DNA of 64,000 bases from an uncultured Alphaproteobacteria bacterium. GTDB lineage: Bacteria; Pseudomonadota; Alphaproteobacteria; CAAHEQ01; UBA3637. The position numbers were made by a program, and so were the translations under genes. The notes beneath the pieces are model-generated. The model saw only the letters and a program-made list of their open reading frames with translations, had not been told where the DNA came from and did no database searches. The DNA is taken from the NCBI GenBank assembly GCA_934234055.1, contig CAKQGY010000005.1, positions 1 through 64,000 on the forward strand, read 5' to 3'. Below, in pieces: positions 52,660 to 61,069 of this stretch (the first letter of the stretch is position 1; the number at the start of each line of letters is the position of its first letter).

Positions 52660-54621
52660 TTATGTCGATTTTTTCTCGGATTTCCGGCGTTTTTGAGGCG
52701 TTTTTTTGGAAACAGCCGATTTTGTTCTGGGCGACTCGGCCTCAAAAGTTCCCGAATCGGGCACGGTTTTACGAGGAGGAATCGCCGGTTTTTTGTCTTC
52801 TAACCGAATTTTTTTACCGGCTAAAAGGGCGTGTATCTCATCCCCTGACAGGGTCTCGTATTCTACCAACCCGTTCGCCAGAATATCCAGTTCTCCTCGA
52901 TATTGTTTCAAGATTTTCTGTGTTCGCTCATAGGCTGCCATAATAATTTTATGGATTTCCGTATCCACGCGCAAAGCCGTTTCATCAGCCATATTTTTGC
53001 GTTTGGAAATATCATAGCCCAAAAAGACTTCTCCTTGCGGTTCTTCATAGGCAATCGGTCCCAAAGTATCACTAAATCCCCATTCGGTCACCATTTTACG
53101 GGCAATTGTTGTCGCCACTTGAATATCGTTGCTGGCGCCGGTAGAGACTTTATCCGCACCCAGAATCATTTCTTCGGCCACGCGTCCTGCAAACAGGATA
53201 CTCAACCGTGAGGTCAGATAGGTCTTACTTTGAGAATACTTGTCCTTTTCGGGCAGTTGCATCGTAACACCCAATGCCCGCCCGCGTGGAATAATCGTCA
53301 CTTTGTGCAGCGGATCCGATTCGGGCAGGTGTAGCGATACAATGGCGTGCCCCGCCTCGTGATAGGCTGTCATTTTCTTTTCGGCATCGTCCATTACCAT
53401 AGACCGCCGTTCCGAGCCCATCATGACTTTATCTTTGGCATCTTCCAGGTCTTTCATTGTAACCATGGTTTTGTTGCGCCGTGCCGCCATCAGGGCTGCT
53501 TCATTGATCAGGTTGGCTAAATCCGCCCCCGAAAAGCCAGGTGTGCCCCGTGCAATGACCTCTAATTTAACATCAGGAGCCAACGGCACTTTTTTCGCAT
53601 GCACAACCAGGATTTGCTCGCGACCCTTAATATCCGGATTAGAGACAACAATCTGTCGATCAAAACGTCCCGGTCGCAATAGGGCAGGGTCCAACACATC
53701 CGGCCGGTTCGTTGCCGCCAAAATGATAATTCCGCTGTTTGTTTCAAAGCCGTCCATTTCCACCAACAGTTGGTTCAAAGTTTGTTCGCGTTCATCATTA
53801 CCACCGCCCAAGCCCGCGCCCCGGTGCCGTCCGACCGCGTCAATTTCATCAACAAAAACGATACAGGGTGCTGCTTTTTTTGCCTGGTCAAACATATCAC
53901 GCACCCGACTGGCTCCGACGCCGACGAACATTTCCACAAAATCCGATCCCGAGATGGAAAAGAACGGTACATCAGCTTCACCGGCAATGGCTTTGGCCAA
54001 CAACGTTTTTCCCGTCCCCGGCGGGCCGACCAACAAAGCTCCTTTTGGGATTTTACCTCCCAGGCGTTGAAATTTGGCCGGTGCTTTCAAAAAGTCCACA
54101 ATCTCCTGTAATTCCTGCTTGGCTTCTTCAATGCCGGCCACATCGGCAAAAGTCACTTTGTCTTTTCCGTTCATCAGGCGCGCTTTGGATTTACCAAAGC
54201 TCATTGCCTTACCGTTGCTGGCTGCCATTTGGCGCATCATTAAAATCCAAATCCCGATAAACAAGATCATCGGCAACCAGGCCAGCAAAGTATCCACGAA
54301 ATCCCCGTCTTCCCGTGGTGTCGGTATGGCGGTAATATCCACTTTGTGCTGTTGCAGCAACGGGATCAGGCCGGCTTCTTCGGGCGCAAAACTGGCGAAC
54401 TTTTTATCGTCTTTCAGAGTGCCGGTCAAGGCTTGCCCCTGGATTTGAATGCTTTTTACTTCATCTTTGGCAATTTTCTCCACCAGGGCCGTATAGGTCA
54501 AGTTTTCCGTGGCGGTCGGTCGGGGTTCCTGATAAAACAAATTAGAAATACCAATCACGACCAGAAAGATTAAAATCCAGTTTAACAGGCTTTTCGGCAG
54601 TGGATTTTTGGGAAATTTCAT
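52660..54621 (-). CDS. ftsH: ATP-dependent zinc metalloprotease FtsH
   Basis: A 653-residue membrane AAA+ protease that degrades membrane and regulatory proteins. Two N-terminal helices (residues ~12-30 and ~112-128) flank a periplasmic domain. Walker A GPPGTGKTLLAKAIAGEA, Walker B CIVFVDEIDAVGR, SRH ATNRPDVLDPALLRPGRFDR and the zinc site HEAGHA are intact. The C-terminal tail is Lys/Pro/Ser-rich. It follows tilS as in other Alphaproteobacteria. Confidence 0.98.
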   Translation of the reverse strand: MKFPKNPLPKSLLNWILIFLVVIGISNLFYQEPRPTATENLTYTALVEKIAKDEVKSIQIQGQALTGTLKDDKKFASFAPEEAGLIPLLQQHKVDITAIPTPREDGDFVDTLLAWLPMILFIGIWILMMRQMAASNGKAMSFGKSKARLMNGKDKVTFADVAGIEEAKQELQEIVDFLKAPAKFQRLGGKIPKGALLVGPPGTGKTLLAKAIAGEADVPFFSISGSDFVEMFVGVGASRVRDMFDQAKKAAPCIVFVDEIDAVGRHRGAGLGGGNDEREQTLNQLLVEMDGFETNSGIIILAATNRPDVLDPALLRPGRFDRQIVVSNPDIKGREQILVVHAKKVPLAPDVKLEVIARGTPGFSGADLANLINEAALMAARRNKTMVTMKDLEDAKDKVMMGSERRSMVMDDAEKKMTAYHEAGHAIVSLHLPESDPLHKVTIIPRGRALGVTMQLPEKDKYSQSKTYLTSRLSILFAGRVAEEMILGADKVSTGASNDIQVATTIARKMVTEWGFSDTLGPIAYEEPQGEVFLGYDISKRKNMADETALRVDTEIHKIIMAAYERTQKILKQYRGELDILANGLVEYETLSGDEIHALLAGKKIRLEDKKPAIPPRKTVPDSGTFEAESPRTKSAVSKKTPQKRRKSEKKST

Positions 54622-54630
54622 ACATACCTC

Positions 54631-55866
54631 TCATACAAATTGAATATAAACAATATCACCTTTGTTTCTTTTATAATCAAGTGCAAACTTTTTTTCAAGT
54701 TCTTTTTCATCTTTTTTGATAAAAGACACCCGAATCGACCCCGCACAGCGCACATAGGGCAGGGCTTGTCGCACCGGATAAGGCAGTTTTTTATCCGTTG
54801 GTGCGCCACCGTGGGATATTTCAATCGGACAGGACGACAAGATTCGGTATCTGTCCCAAGTGGTCAAACGGTTGGGGGGAATGACTTTGTCCGGCGCCAT
54901 GCGGCCGGCCTCGCGTGCCAAAAAGATCAGGCCGCCTTTTCGGATAATCACGCATCCGTTCAGGGTTGCTTTTTTGGGGGAATCGGCAATCCATTTTTCC
55001 AAAGCCTCTAACGCGACAGGTCTTTTTTGCCCGCCCATTTCCTGCAACAAGCGGTTTATAACCCGCCGTCGAATCTCTATGGGAAGGGCTTCAAACGCCC
55101 GTTGCTGCAAGGTGATATACCCCTCGGGTGCCCGATCGACCAAGGCTGCGACGAATCGGTCGGTGTAAAAATCCAAAGCTTGGCGCGCTTGCTGTAATCG
55201 TTCAGCCACTTTTCCGATAACGCGTGGTGTCAATCCATATTCCGATAGCTGAGTTTGTCGTTTGCGCCACTGCACGCGTTCAAACGATTCGTCTTGGTTC
55301 ATTGTGTCCTCGGCCCAAGGGATTTGACGGGCATTCAGATCCGCAATTAAAGCAGCTTTATCCACCCGCAATAACGGCCGTCCCAACAGCACACCATCGC
55401 GTTGGCCCAAGGCCGGTATTGCCCCCAGGCCGTCCGGACCGGTGCTGTGCGCCAACCGTGCCCAAAAAGTTTCGGCTTGATCGCCCAAATGGTGCGCTAA
55501 TAGCAGGATCGAAATTTGGTTTTCTTTGCACCAGCGACACATCAGCTCATAGCGTTTTTCACGTGCTTTTTCCTCTATCCGCGTTGTGGGTTTGACGCCC
55601 GTCCAGCATAGTGTTGTATGATCAATCCCCTGCCTCGTCAGCAAGGTATGCACCGCCGCTGCCTCGTCCGCCGATTCGGCACGCAAACCGTGATCCACCG
55701 TCACGGCCCGAATCGTCAGACGATAAATCGAAGCAACTTCCGCCAGATTCAGCACCAGCGCCAAACTGTCTGCTCCGCCCGAAACGGCTACACCAACCAC
55801 CCCCCCCGTCGTGATGGGCAGGGTATCCAAGAACGCACAGATTTGTTTTTTAATCACTTCGGACAC
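54631..55866 (-). CDS. tilS: tRNA(Ile)-lysidine synthase
   Basis: A 411-residue enzyme converting C34 of tRNA-Ile(CAU) to lysidine so that it reads AUA. The PP-loop is VAVSGGADSLAL near residue 25, followed by TVDHGLRAESADEA and LLLAHHLGDQAETFWARL. The C-terminal region (~300-411) is weakly conserved. It overlaps cpoB by 13 bp and ends 9 bp before ftsH. Confidence 0.95.
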   Translation of the reverse strand: MSEVIKKQICAFLDTLPITTGGVVGVAVSGGADSLALVLNLAEVASIYRLTIRAVTVDHGLRAESADEAAAVHTLLTRQGIDHTTLCWTGVKPTTRIEEKAREKRYELMCRWCKENQISILLLAHHLGDQAETFWARLAHSTGPDGLGAIPALGQRDGVLLGRPLLRVDKAALIADLNARQIPWAEDTMNQDESFERVQWRKRQTQLSEYGLTPRVIGKVAERLQQARQALDFYTDRFVAALVDRAPEGYITLQQRAFEALPIEIRRRVINRLLQEMGGQKRPVALEALEKWIADSPKKATLNGCVIIRKGGLIFLAREAGRMAPDKVIPPNRLTTWDRYRILSSCPIEISHGGAPTDKKLPYPVRQALPYVRCAGSIRVSFIKKDEKELEKKFALDYKRNKGDIVYIQFV

Positions 55867-56696
55867 GCCAGTTTTTCAGCCTCTGATTTTGCTTTTTTTA
55901 CAGCATCGCCAGCCTTGGGGAATTGCTCGGGCAACAGGGTTAAAAAGCCACACGCTTCTTCTTTTTTATTTAATTTTTTCATTGTCAGCCCCAATTTCAG
56001 TAAATTATCTGGTGCTTTTGAACTCTTGTCGTATTTTGTCAGGCCGTCCGAGAAGATGCCCGCAGCAACTTCGTATTGCCCGCGCACATAGTATGTTTCG
56101 CCCAGCCAATAGTTGGCATTACCCGCCAAAGCGGATTGCGGATAGTCTTTCAAAAAAGTCACAAATGCCTGCTCGGCTTTATCATATTTTTTTTGAATCA
56201 TATAGTGATAGGCTGCGTCATAGGCTTCTTTATCCGGCTTGGCAGGCTTACTTGCTTTTTTATCCGAGGGGGCCTTGGGGGCAACCTCGGACTTGCTGTT
56301 TTTTTGTGCTGCCAATTGAAAGCGCATTTCCACATCATCGTTTGTTTTTTTGAGTTGTTCTTTCAGCGAATCTTGGGCATAGGACAGCTCTTCTATTTTA
56401 CGTGTCAGGGCTTCAATCACTTTGTTTTGCTCATCTAATTGAGCATACAGGTCGTCCAGACCGGCATCAGAAACCGTCTTTTCTTCTTTTTCCACTGTTC
56501 CGAAAAAGCCGATTCGTCGTTGTTTTTTGGCCGATGTATTTAGTTTGTCGGCATCTTGTTCATAGACTTTCTTTTGCAAAATCGTCAATTCTTTATCCAG
56601 CCTATCTAACCGATCCGTCAGCATATCTGTTTGTAAATCTGCGCCTGCTGATGTGGCTAAAAACAAGATTCCCGCCAGGGTCATTATTCTTTTCAT
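55854..56696 (-). CDS. cpoB: Cell division coordinator CpoB (YbgF)
   Basis: A 280-residue periplasmic protein of the Tol-Pal system that couples outer-membrane constriction to septal peptidoglycan synthesis. Signal peptide ending ATSAGA (residue ~19), an N-terminal coiled coil (LTDRLDRLDKELTILQKKVY, residues ~25-135) for trimerisation, then a linker and TPR units (AAYHYMIQKKYDKAEQAF, YWLGETYYVRGQYEVAAGIF). ATG 56696 has GGGAG 7 nt upstream. It follows pal after 74 bp. Confidence 0.93.
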   Translation of the reverse strand: MKRIMTLAGILFLATSAGADLQTDMLTDRLDRLDKELTILQKKVYEQDADKLNTSAKKQRRIGFFGTVEKEEKTVSDAGLDDLYAQLDEQNKVIEALTRKIEELSYAQDSLKEQLKKTNDDVEMRFQLAAQKNSKSEVAPKAPSDKKASKPAKPDKEAYDAAYHYMIQKKYDKAEQAFVTFLKDYPQSALAGNANYWLGETYYVRGQYEVAAGIFSDGLTKYDKSSKAPDNLLKLGLTMKKLNKKEEACGFLTLLPEQFPKAGDAVKKAKSEAEKLACPK

Positions 56697-56770
56697 TTGT
56701 GCACTCCCATAAAAAACTTCCCTGTCTATCATACAGGGAAGTTAAAACTTATGCAAGTTTTTTTATTATA

Positions 56771-57265
56771 TTAGTAAGCAACTGTTGTTGCATTCCGATT
56801 TTTAGCCCAGGCTTCTTCATTAGAACCCGTTGCCACCGGTTTTTCTTTACCGTAGGAAATTGTGCGAATCCGATCCGCAGCAATCCCGTTTGCAATCAAG
56901 TAGCGACGAGCCGCATTTGCGCGCCGTTCACCCAAAGCAAAGTTGTATTCGGTTGTGCCGCGTTCATCGCAATTTCCTTCAATCACGATCAAAGCGCGCG
57001 GGTGGTTTTTCAACCATTCGGCTTGCTTAGCCAATTCGGCTTTGGCTTTCGGGCACAGATCCGAACTGTTCAATTTGAAGTAGACAACCGGTGTTGTATC
57101 GGCGTTAAAGGCTTTGGTCAAGCCCGTTGCTTCCAAAGATGAAATATCCACATCTTTATTCCAGCCACCGTTTCCGTTGCCATAGATATCAGCTCCGTCT
57201 TGCTTGGAAGCACAGGCCGAAACCAATGTTAAAGCACATACAATCGCGAGTAATTTTTTAAACAT
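56771..57265 (-). CDS. pal: Peptidoglycan-associated lipoprotein Pal
   Basis: A 164-residue outer-membrane lipoprotein. Lipobox VSAC (Cys near residue 18), a short linker, then the OmpA-like domain with VVYFKLNSSDL, IEGNCDERGTTEYNFALGER and RRANAARRYL, which bind meso-DAP peptidoglycan. tolB and tolQRA, normally upstream, are not in the window: the next upstream gene is divergent suhB. pal-cpoB-tilS-ftsH form the minus-strand cluster. Confidence 0.96.
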   Translation of the reverse strand: MFKKLLAIVCALTLVSACASKQDGADIYGNGNGGWNKDVDISSLEATGLTKAFNADTTPVVYFKLNSSDLCPKAKAELAKQAEWLKNHPRALIVIEGNCDERGTTEYNFALGERRANAARRYLIANGIAADRIRTISYGKEKPVATGSNEEAWAKNRNATTVAY

Positions 57266-57406
57266 AAGTTATATCCTTTCATTTTTAAATGGACGGCTGA
57301 TGCCGTATCCAATTCTTAAAAAAACATACTTAAAGATAAAAGTCAAGGATATTTTTTTAATTTTTCAGGTGTATTTTAACAAGTTTGCCAAAAATACACT
57401 TTTTCC

Positions 57407-57435
57407 TTGATATTTCATTTTATTTCTGATATAAT
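57407..57435 (+). promoter_or_regulatory. Promoter of suhB
   Basis: TTGATA (57407-57412), 17-nt spacer, TATAAT (57430-57435), 46 bp before the start codon. Confidence 0.75.
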
Positions 57436-57481
57436 GTTTTTCGTTTTCGTAAATAGGATACCCAACATACAAGGATTGAAA

Positions 57482-58366
57482 ATGCCGATTACCATTGAAA
57501 AAAGAACAATTACACCGCGTCAGAAATTACAGGCAAAACGCCCCAAAACGCGTGAAGAACAAATGATTGATTCGCTGTCTCCGAATTTGAATATTATGGT
57601 CAACGCCGTGCGTAAGGCCGGTGCTGGTATGGTGCGTGATTTTGGCGAGGTATCCAGTTTACAGGTCTCTCAAAAAGGTCCCGGTGATTTTGTCTCCAAT
57701 GCCGATTTAATGGCCGAGAAAAACCTGATTTCTTATTTGAAAGAAGCCCGTCCGGATTATGCTTTTGTATCCGAGGAATGCGGTGAATTAAAACCCGAAC
57801 ACGGCAGCAAGATGTGCTGGATTATTGATCCGATTGACGGCACCACGAACTTTTTGCACGCGATTCCGATTTTTGCCATTTCGGTGGCTTTGATGGATGC
57901 GGGTGAAGTGATTGCCGGCGTGATTTATAACCCGATTACAAACGAATTGTATTATGCCGAAAAAGGGCAGGGGGCTTTTGTGATGACGCCCACGGGGAAT
58001 CGTCGTTTACGGGTATCTGGTCGCCGGAAATTGAGTTATTCTGTTTTAGGCTCTAACGGATTCGGCTTGGTTGAAAATCGGAATATGGTGGCACGAATCG
58101 GTGAGAAGATGGCATCGGTGCGGTTTAACGGTTGCACCACTTTGTCGATGGCGGCGGTTGCTGCCGGCCAATTGGAGGCCTATATTGCATCTCAGTTTAA
58201 GATTTGGGATATTGCTGCGGGCTATTTGTTGATCAAGGAAGCCGGCGGATTTGTGTCGGATTTTCACGCGGATCGGGATATTCACGCAATCGTGCGCAGC
58301 CATGGCATTTTGGCGACGAATATGGGCTTGCGCGATGCAATGTTAAAATTGGTGGAGGAAAAATGA
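57482..58366 (+). CDS. suhB: Inositol monophosphatase family protein
   Basis: A 294-residue Mg-dependent phosphatase. A basic ~35-residue N-terminal extension (TIEKRTITPRQKLQAKRP) precedes the domain; metal-site motifs are VSEECGEL, WIIDPIDGTTNFLHAIP and WDIAAGYLLIKEAGG. SuhB-type proteins hydrolyse inositol phosphates and can also bind RNA polymerase/NusG complexes for rRNA antitermination; which applies is not readable here. ATG 57482 has AAGGA upstream. The next gene overlaps by ATGA. Confidence 0.93.
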   Translation: MPITIEKRTITPRQKLQAKRPKTREEQMIDSLSPNLNIMVNAVRKAGAGMVRDFGEVSSLQVSQKGPGDFVSNADLMAEKNLISYLKEARPDYAFVSEECGELKPEHGSKMCWIIDPIDGTTNFLHAIPIFAISVALMDAGEVIAGVIYNPITNELYYAEKGQGAFVMTPTGNRRLRVSGRRKLSYSVLGSNGFGLVENRNMVARIGEKMASVRFNGCTTLSMAAVAAGQLEAYIASQFKIWDIAAGYLLIKEAGGFVSDFHADRDIHAIVRSHGILATNMGLRDAMLKLVEEK

Positions 58367-58821
58367 AAAAATATGCTTTGATGTGTGCTATTATCGGTTG
58401 TGTGCTTGTGGCCGGGATTGCTTCGGCTCAGGTATTTTCATCTTCTTTGGGGGGCGGAGTCGGCTATACGGGACGCACAACCCGCACCGTAAACGGCCGC
58501 ACTGTGAATGTCCCTGCGCAAAAAAGAATTGTCCGTCAACACAAGACCGTCTTACGCTATGCGCCGACACAAACGCAGTTAAACGAAGAGCAACGCGAGC
58601 GTTTAATGAAAGTGGTTGATCGGATTCGGACGAGCAAGGTTCATGATATTGAGTTAGTGGGGATCAGCCGTGATTCAACGCTTAACTATCATCGCTTGAC
58701 GGCGTTGGGCAAGTTTTTCCAGGGCTACACCCCGAACATTAGTCCGCAACATCGGTATATTGACGGGGCTTCTGTGCTTGATTCCAACAACAATACGGTA
58801 GAAATTTGGGAATATCGTTAA
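58363..58821 (+). CDS. Exported protein of unknown function, coupled to suhB
   Basis: A 152-residue protein with signal peptide ending GIASA (residue ~22). The segment NEEQRERLMKVVDRIRTSKV followed by DIELVGISRD and RLTALGKFF has the strand-helix rhythm of an OmpA-C-like domain, but the peptidoglycan-binding residues are not evident. It overlaps suhB by ATGA, so translation is coupled. I do not recognise the family. Confidence 0.75.
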   Translation: MKKYALMCAIIGCVLVAGIASAQVFSSSLGGGVGYTGRTTRTVNGRTVNVPAQKRIVRQHKTVLRYAPTQTQLNEEQRERLMKVVDRIRTSKVHDIELVGISRDSTLNYHRLTALGKFFQGYTPNISPQHRYIDGASVLDSNNNTVEIWEYR

Positions 58822-58828
58822 AAAACAC

Positions 58829-58857
58829 TTGCAATTTTAATTTATTTGGTGTATAAA
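58829..58857 (+). promoter_or_regulatory. Promoter of rpmE
   Basis: TTGCAA (58829-58834), 17-nt spacer, TATAAA (58852-58857), 32 bp before the rpmE start. Confidence 0.65.
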
Positions 58858-58889
58858 GTAATTCACAATTTTTAATATGGAGAAGAAAA

Positions 58890-59108
58890 ATGAAAAAAGA
58901 CATTCATCCCGACTATCATGAAATCACAGTTGTGATGACAGACGGAACTGAGTTCAAAACCCGCTCCACCCTTGGTAAAGCCGGGGATGTCGTGCGTTTG
59001 GACATTGATCCGCTTTCTCATCCGGCATGGACAGGTGTTTATCGTTTGATTGACGCCGGTGGTCAGTTGGCCAAGTTTAACAAGAAATTTGCCGCTTTCA
59101 AAAAGTAA
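58890..59108 (+). CDS. rpmE: 50S ribosomal protein L31
   Basis: A 72-residue L31 starting KKDIHPDYHEITVVMTDGTE, with the conserved SHPAWTG segment. There are no cysteines, so this is the zinc-independent form, common in Alphaproteobacteria. RBS GGAG precedes ATG 58890, and it has its own promoter and terminator. Confidence 0.96.
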   Translation: MKKDIHPDYHEITVVMTDGTEFKTRSTLGKAGDVVRLDIDPLSHPAWTGVYRLIDAGGQLAKFNKKFAAFKK

Positions 59109-59124
59109 GGCTGATTTTTCAAAG

Positions 59125-59152
59125 AAGCCCTCGGTTTTCCGGGTGCTTTTTT
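59125..59152 (+). terminator. Intrinsic terminator of rpmE
   Basis: AAGCCCTCGG (59125-59134) pairs with CCGGGTGCTT (59139-59148) with one mismatch and one G-T pair, followed by T-rich sequence. Confidence 0.8.
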
Positions 59153-59234
59153 CATTGCGTTGTTCGGGGAAATTTTTTCCACATCTCTCTCGGGGGCAAG
59201 CCTGTGTTGCCCGCCCCAACGATAGCCCGACCTT

Positions 59235-60521
59235 TTAGGGCTTAGTGCAAGAGCCTGAGTCCCATTCACCGACCCAACTTCCGCCGCACGAGAGACACTG
59301 TGCTTTATAGGGCAGTTCGGAAATTTTCACCTGATCGCACGACAGGCAGGAGCCATAAGTGGCTCTTTCGGTGTAAATGCTGTCGTCCGCCAGAACAAGC
59401 GTGTCATTTGGTGCTGTGCCGACTTCCCCGGGATTACAGGCATGGTCATAAGACCCGCCGCCGCGCCGGTTGCAGTAGTGCACCATGCCTTTACCGCCCA
59501 GCGAAATCATACCCATGGGGGCCCCGTATGTTCCTTTGCCGTCCCAATCACAAGAGTGGCATTCACCATGGATGCCTTGGACGGGTAAATCCATCGGACA
59601 ATGGCAATAACCGTTCAGGTCTTTGACGGCATGCGGATCCACGCAATCAAGCGCACATTTTTTGGCGCTTCTGATCCGATTGGGACAGACCTTACAGCCG
59701 TCCCAACTAACACCGGCATCTAAGGCCCGTGGATCATCACACGAAATGCAATAGGGGTTCCCGCTGGTATCATATGATGCCCAACCACCTTCTCCACAAC
59801 AGGAGGGTTCTAAATTTCCCCGTTTAACACAGCATTTTTTGACACCGTTTTCTGTGATAATATTACTGGAACAACACCCACCGTTAAAGACCTTGTCTTT
59901 TGGGCAACACCCGACGGGCGTTTGAACTTGGTTAGCTCCACAATAGGGGACACAGACGCCTTTGGTGGAGCACCTGGCGTTATAGCCCAGCCAATTATAA
60001 CAATCCGTATGTGTTTTACAATGACGCTTGTCAATGCCTTTATCGGCACTTGCCGTGATTTCAAACCACATTTTCACTTGCTCGGCATCGGAACAGGCAC
60101 CGATTTTGCCAAAGAATCCGATATCATTAACCATTTTCCAGCCGTCCAGACGCGAAATCATTTCGTCGCAAACCGGCGTTGGCACTTTGTCAATTTCTAT
60201 GAAAAAAGTATTTGAGGAAGTGGTATCGGTTGTGATTTTGGCGGGATACCCGCTGGGTGTTTTGTCGGGATAGTCCAACAATTTCGGTGTGCCCCCGGCC
60301 AACATTTGCCCCGTCCCCAACACCGCCAACTGATTCACATAATTCACGGTCGCATTCGCGCGTTGCTTGTTCATGGCATAATTAAAACCTGCGATGCCGC
60401 CGATCGTGAGGATTCCCATAATAGCCAAAACCCCCAGCATTTCCACAAGGCTTCTTCCCGTTTCGTTTTCGGACGCGGTGCAATTCATTTTATTTCTCTC
60501 TTTTGCCATTTTATCTCTCAT
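59235..60521 (-). CDS. Pilin-like cysteine-rich protein (paralogue A)
   Basis: A 428-residue protein with a type IV prepilin-like N-terminus: after a ~22-residue polar leader comes GRSLVEMLGVLAIMGILTIG, giving Gly at -1, Glu at +5 and a long hydrophobic helix. Residues ~50-150 are almost the same as in the divergent neighbour at 61070. The rest is a Cys-rich domain (about 40 Cys; CCPKDKVFNGGCC, CKVCPNR, CLSCGGSWVGEWD). It probably is an extracellular pilin-type or minor pseudopilin protein with many disulfides; processing needs a prepilin peptidase not seen here. ATG 60521 has GGAGGAA 7 nt upstream, and that RBS touches a terminator U-tract. Confidence 0.85.
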   Translation of the reverse strand: MRDKMAKERNKMNCTASENETGRSLVEMLGVLAIMGILTIGGIAGFNYAMNKQRANATVNYVNQLAVLGTGQMLAGGTPKLLDYPDKTPSGYPAKITTDTTSSNTFFIEIDKVPTPVCDEMISRLDGWKMVNDIGFFGKIGACSDAEQVKMWFEITASADKGIDKRHCKTHTDCYNWLGYNARCSTKGVCVPYCGANQVQTPVGCCPKDKVFNGGCCSSNIITENGVKKCCVKRGNLEPSCCGEGGWASYDTSGNPYCISCDDPRALDAGVSWDGCKVCPNRIRSAKKCALDCVDPHAVKDLNGYCHCPMDLPVQGIHGECHSCDWDGKGTYGAPMGMISLGGKGMVHYCNRRGGGSYDHACNPGEVGTAPNDTLVLADDSIYTERATYGSCLSCDQVKISELPYKAQCLSCGGSWVGEWDSGSCTKP

Positions 60522-60535
60522 GCGGAACTTCCTCC

Positions 60536-60559
60536 AAAAAAGCCTGTGGTGCGACAGGC
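60536..60559 (-). terminator. Intrinsic terminator ending at the RBS of paralogue A
   Basis: On the minus strand GCCTGT (60559-60554) pairs with ACAGGC (60547-60542) around a 6-nt loop, followed by six T (60541-60536). The next base starts the Shine-Dalgarno GGAGGAA (60535-60529). A full terminator between leader and RBS implies attenuation or a separate small RNA. Confidence 0.8.
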
Positions 60560-60724
60560 GAACTGGAAGTTGAAACCTATTCTAAATGAGATAGTGCAGT
60601 ATATTGAACCGCAAGGCCTATTCTACTGCCTTCCAGTTCAAGACTGGCAGGCACGTAGTTTTCGTCACGTTCTGACGCATTTAGAAGAGGGTTTCAAACC
60701 TCATAGCGGACACCTGCCGCTACA
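60536..60724 (-). ncRNA. Candidate structured leader or small RNA, ~190 nt
   Basis: From a predicted start near 60724 the minus-strand transcript folds into successive hairpins: TAGCGG/CCGCTA (60722-60704), GAGG..TT/AA..CCTC (60702-60687), CGTCA/TGACG (60677-60663), and a 14-bp stem (60658-60623) with one bulge and one mismatch. The segment 60639-60630 can instead pair over 10 bp with 60569-60560, extended by GCAGTA/TACTGC, which breaks the 14-bp stem; the new stem abuts the terminator. It has its own promoter and terminator. It is either an attenuator of the pilin-like gene or an independent RNA. No known family is recognised. Confidence 0.6.
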
Positions 60725-60730
60725 AAGGGC

Positions 60731-60760
60731 ATTCTAGCAGATAACACTTACCGTTGTCAA
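60731..60760 (-). promoter_or_regulatory. Promoter of the structured RNA / paralogue A
   Basis: On the minus strand TTGACA (60760-60755), 18-nt spacer, TAGAAT (60736-60731). The predicted start falls at about 60724, at the foot of the first hairpin. Confidence 0.7.
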
Positions 60761-60841
60761 GCACAAAATCAAATCAATGCCACTTCTTAATGCGAACGAA
60801 GAGAAGACATTCGCGAAATAGGGATGCCACATAATTTTCCC

Positions 60842-60870
60842 TTGACACACGCTTTGAATTAGGATAGAGT
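60842..60870 (+). promoter_or_regulatory. Promoter of paralogue B
   Basis: TTGACA (60842-60847), 17-nt spacer ending AGGA, TAGAGT (60865-60870), giving a leader of ~190 nt before ATG 61070. A second TTGACA at 60924-60929 has only poor -10 candidates (TACTAC after 18 nt, right before the AC tract). Confidence 0.65.
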
Positions 60871-60949
60871 AGGGGACATGATGATACAAAAGTGTAGACA
60901 TTTTCCGGTTCAAAAAGAGGGGCTTGACATGCGTAAAACCCTTATAGTA

Positions 60950-60987
<38 letters not shown>

Positions 60988-61016
60988 CTAATTGCTGATG
61001 AGCAGAAAATTTCAGT

Positions 61017-61044
61017 CAGTCGGTCGCCTGCGGGCAACCGACTG
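61017..61044 (+). promoter_or_regulatory. Strong hairpin in the 5' leader of paralogue B
   Basis: CAGTCGGT (61017-61024) pairs with ACCGACTG (61037-61044), with an inner GCC/GGC and TGCG tetraloop. No T-run follows. It ends 12 nt before the ACAAGGAG ribosome binding site, so it may protect the mRNA or set RBS access. Confidence 0.6.
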
Positions 61045-61069
61045 CTCGTCTATTTACAAGGAGCCAACT

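Noticed and set aside
60306..60737. Plus-strand 143-codon ORF over the start of paralogue A and its leader
   Set aside because: Its first part is antisense to the pilin-like coding region and its last part to the hairpin-rich leader; there is no RBS, and the RNA structure explains the sequence better.
60541..60740. CRISPR repeat/tracrRNA-like element
   Set aside because: The inverted repeats are single copies, no repeat-spacer periodicity exists, and no cas gene is in the window.
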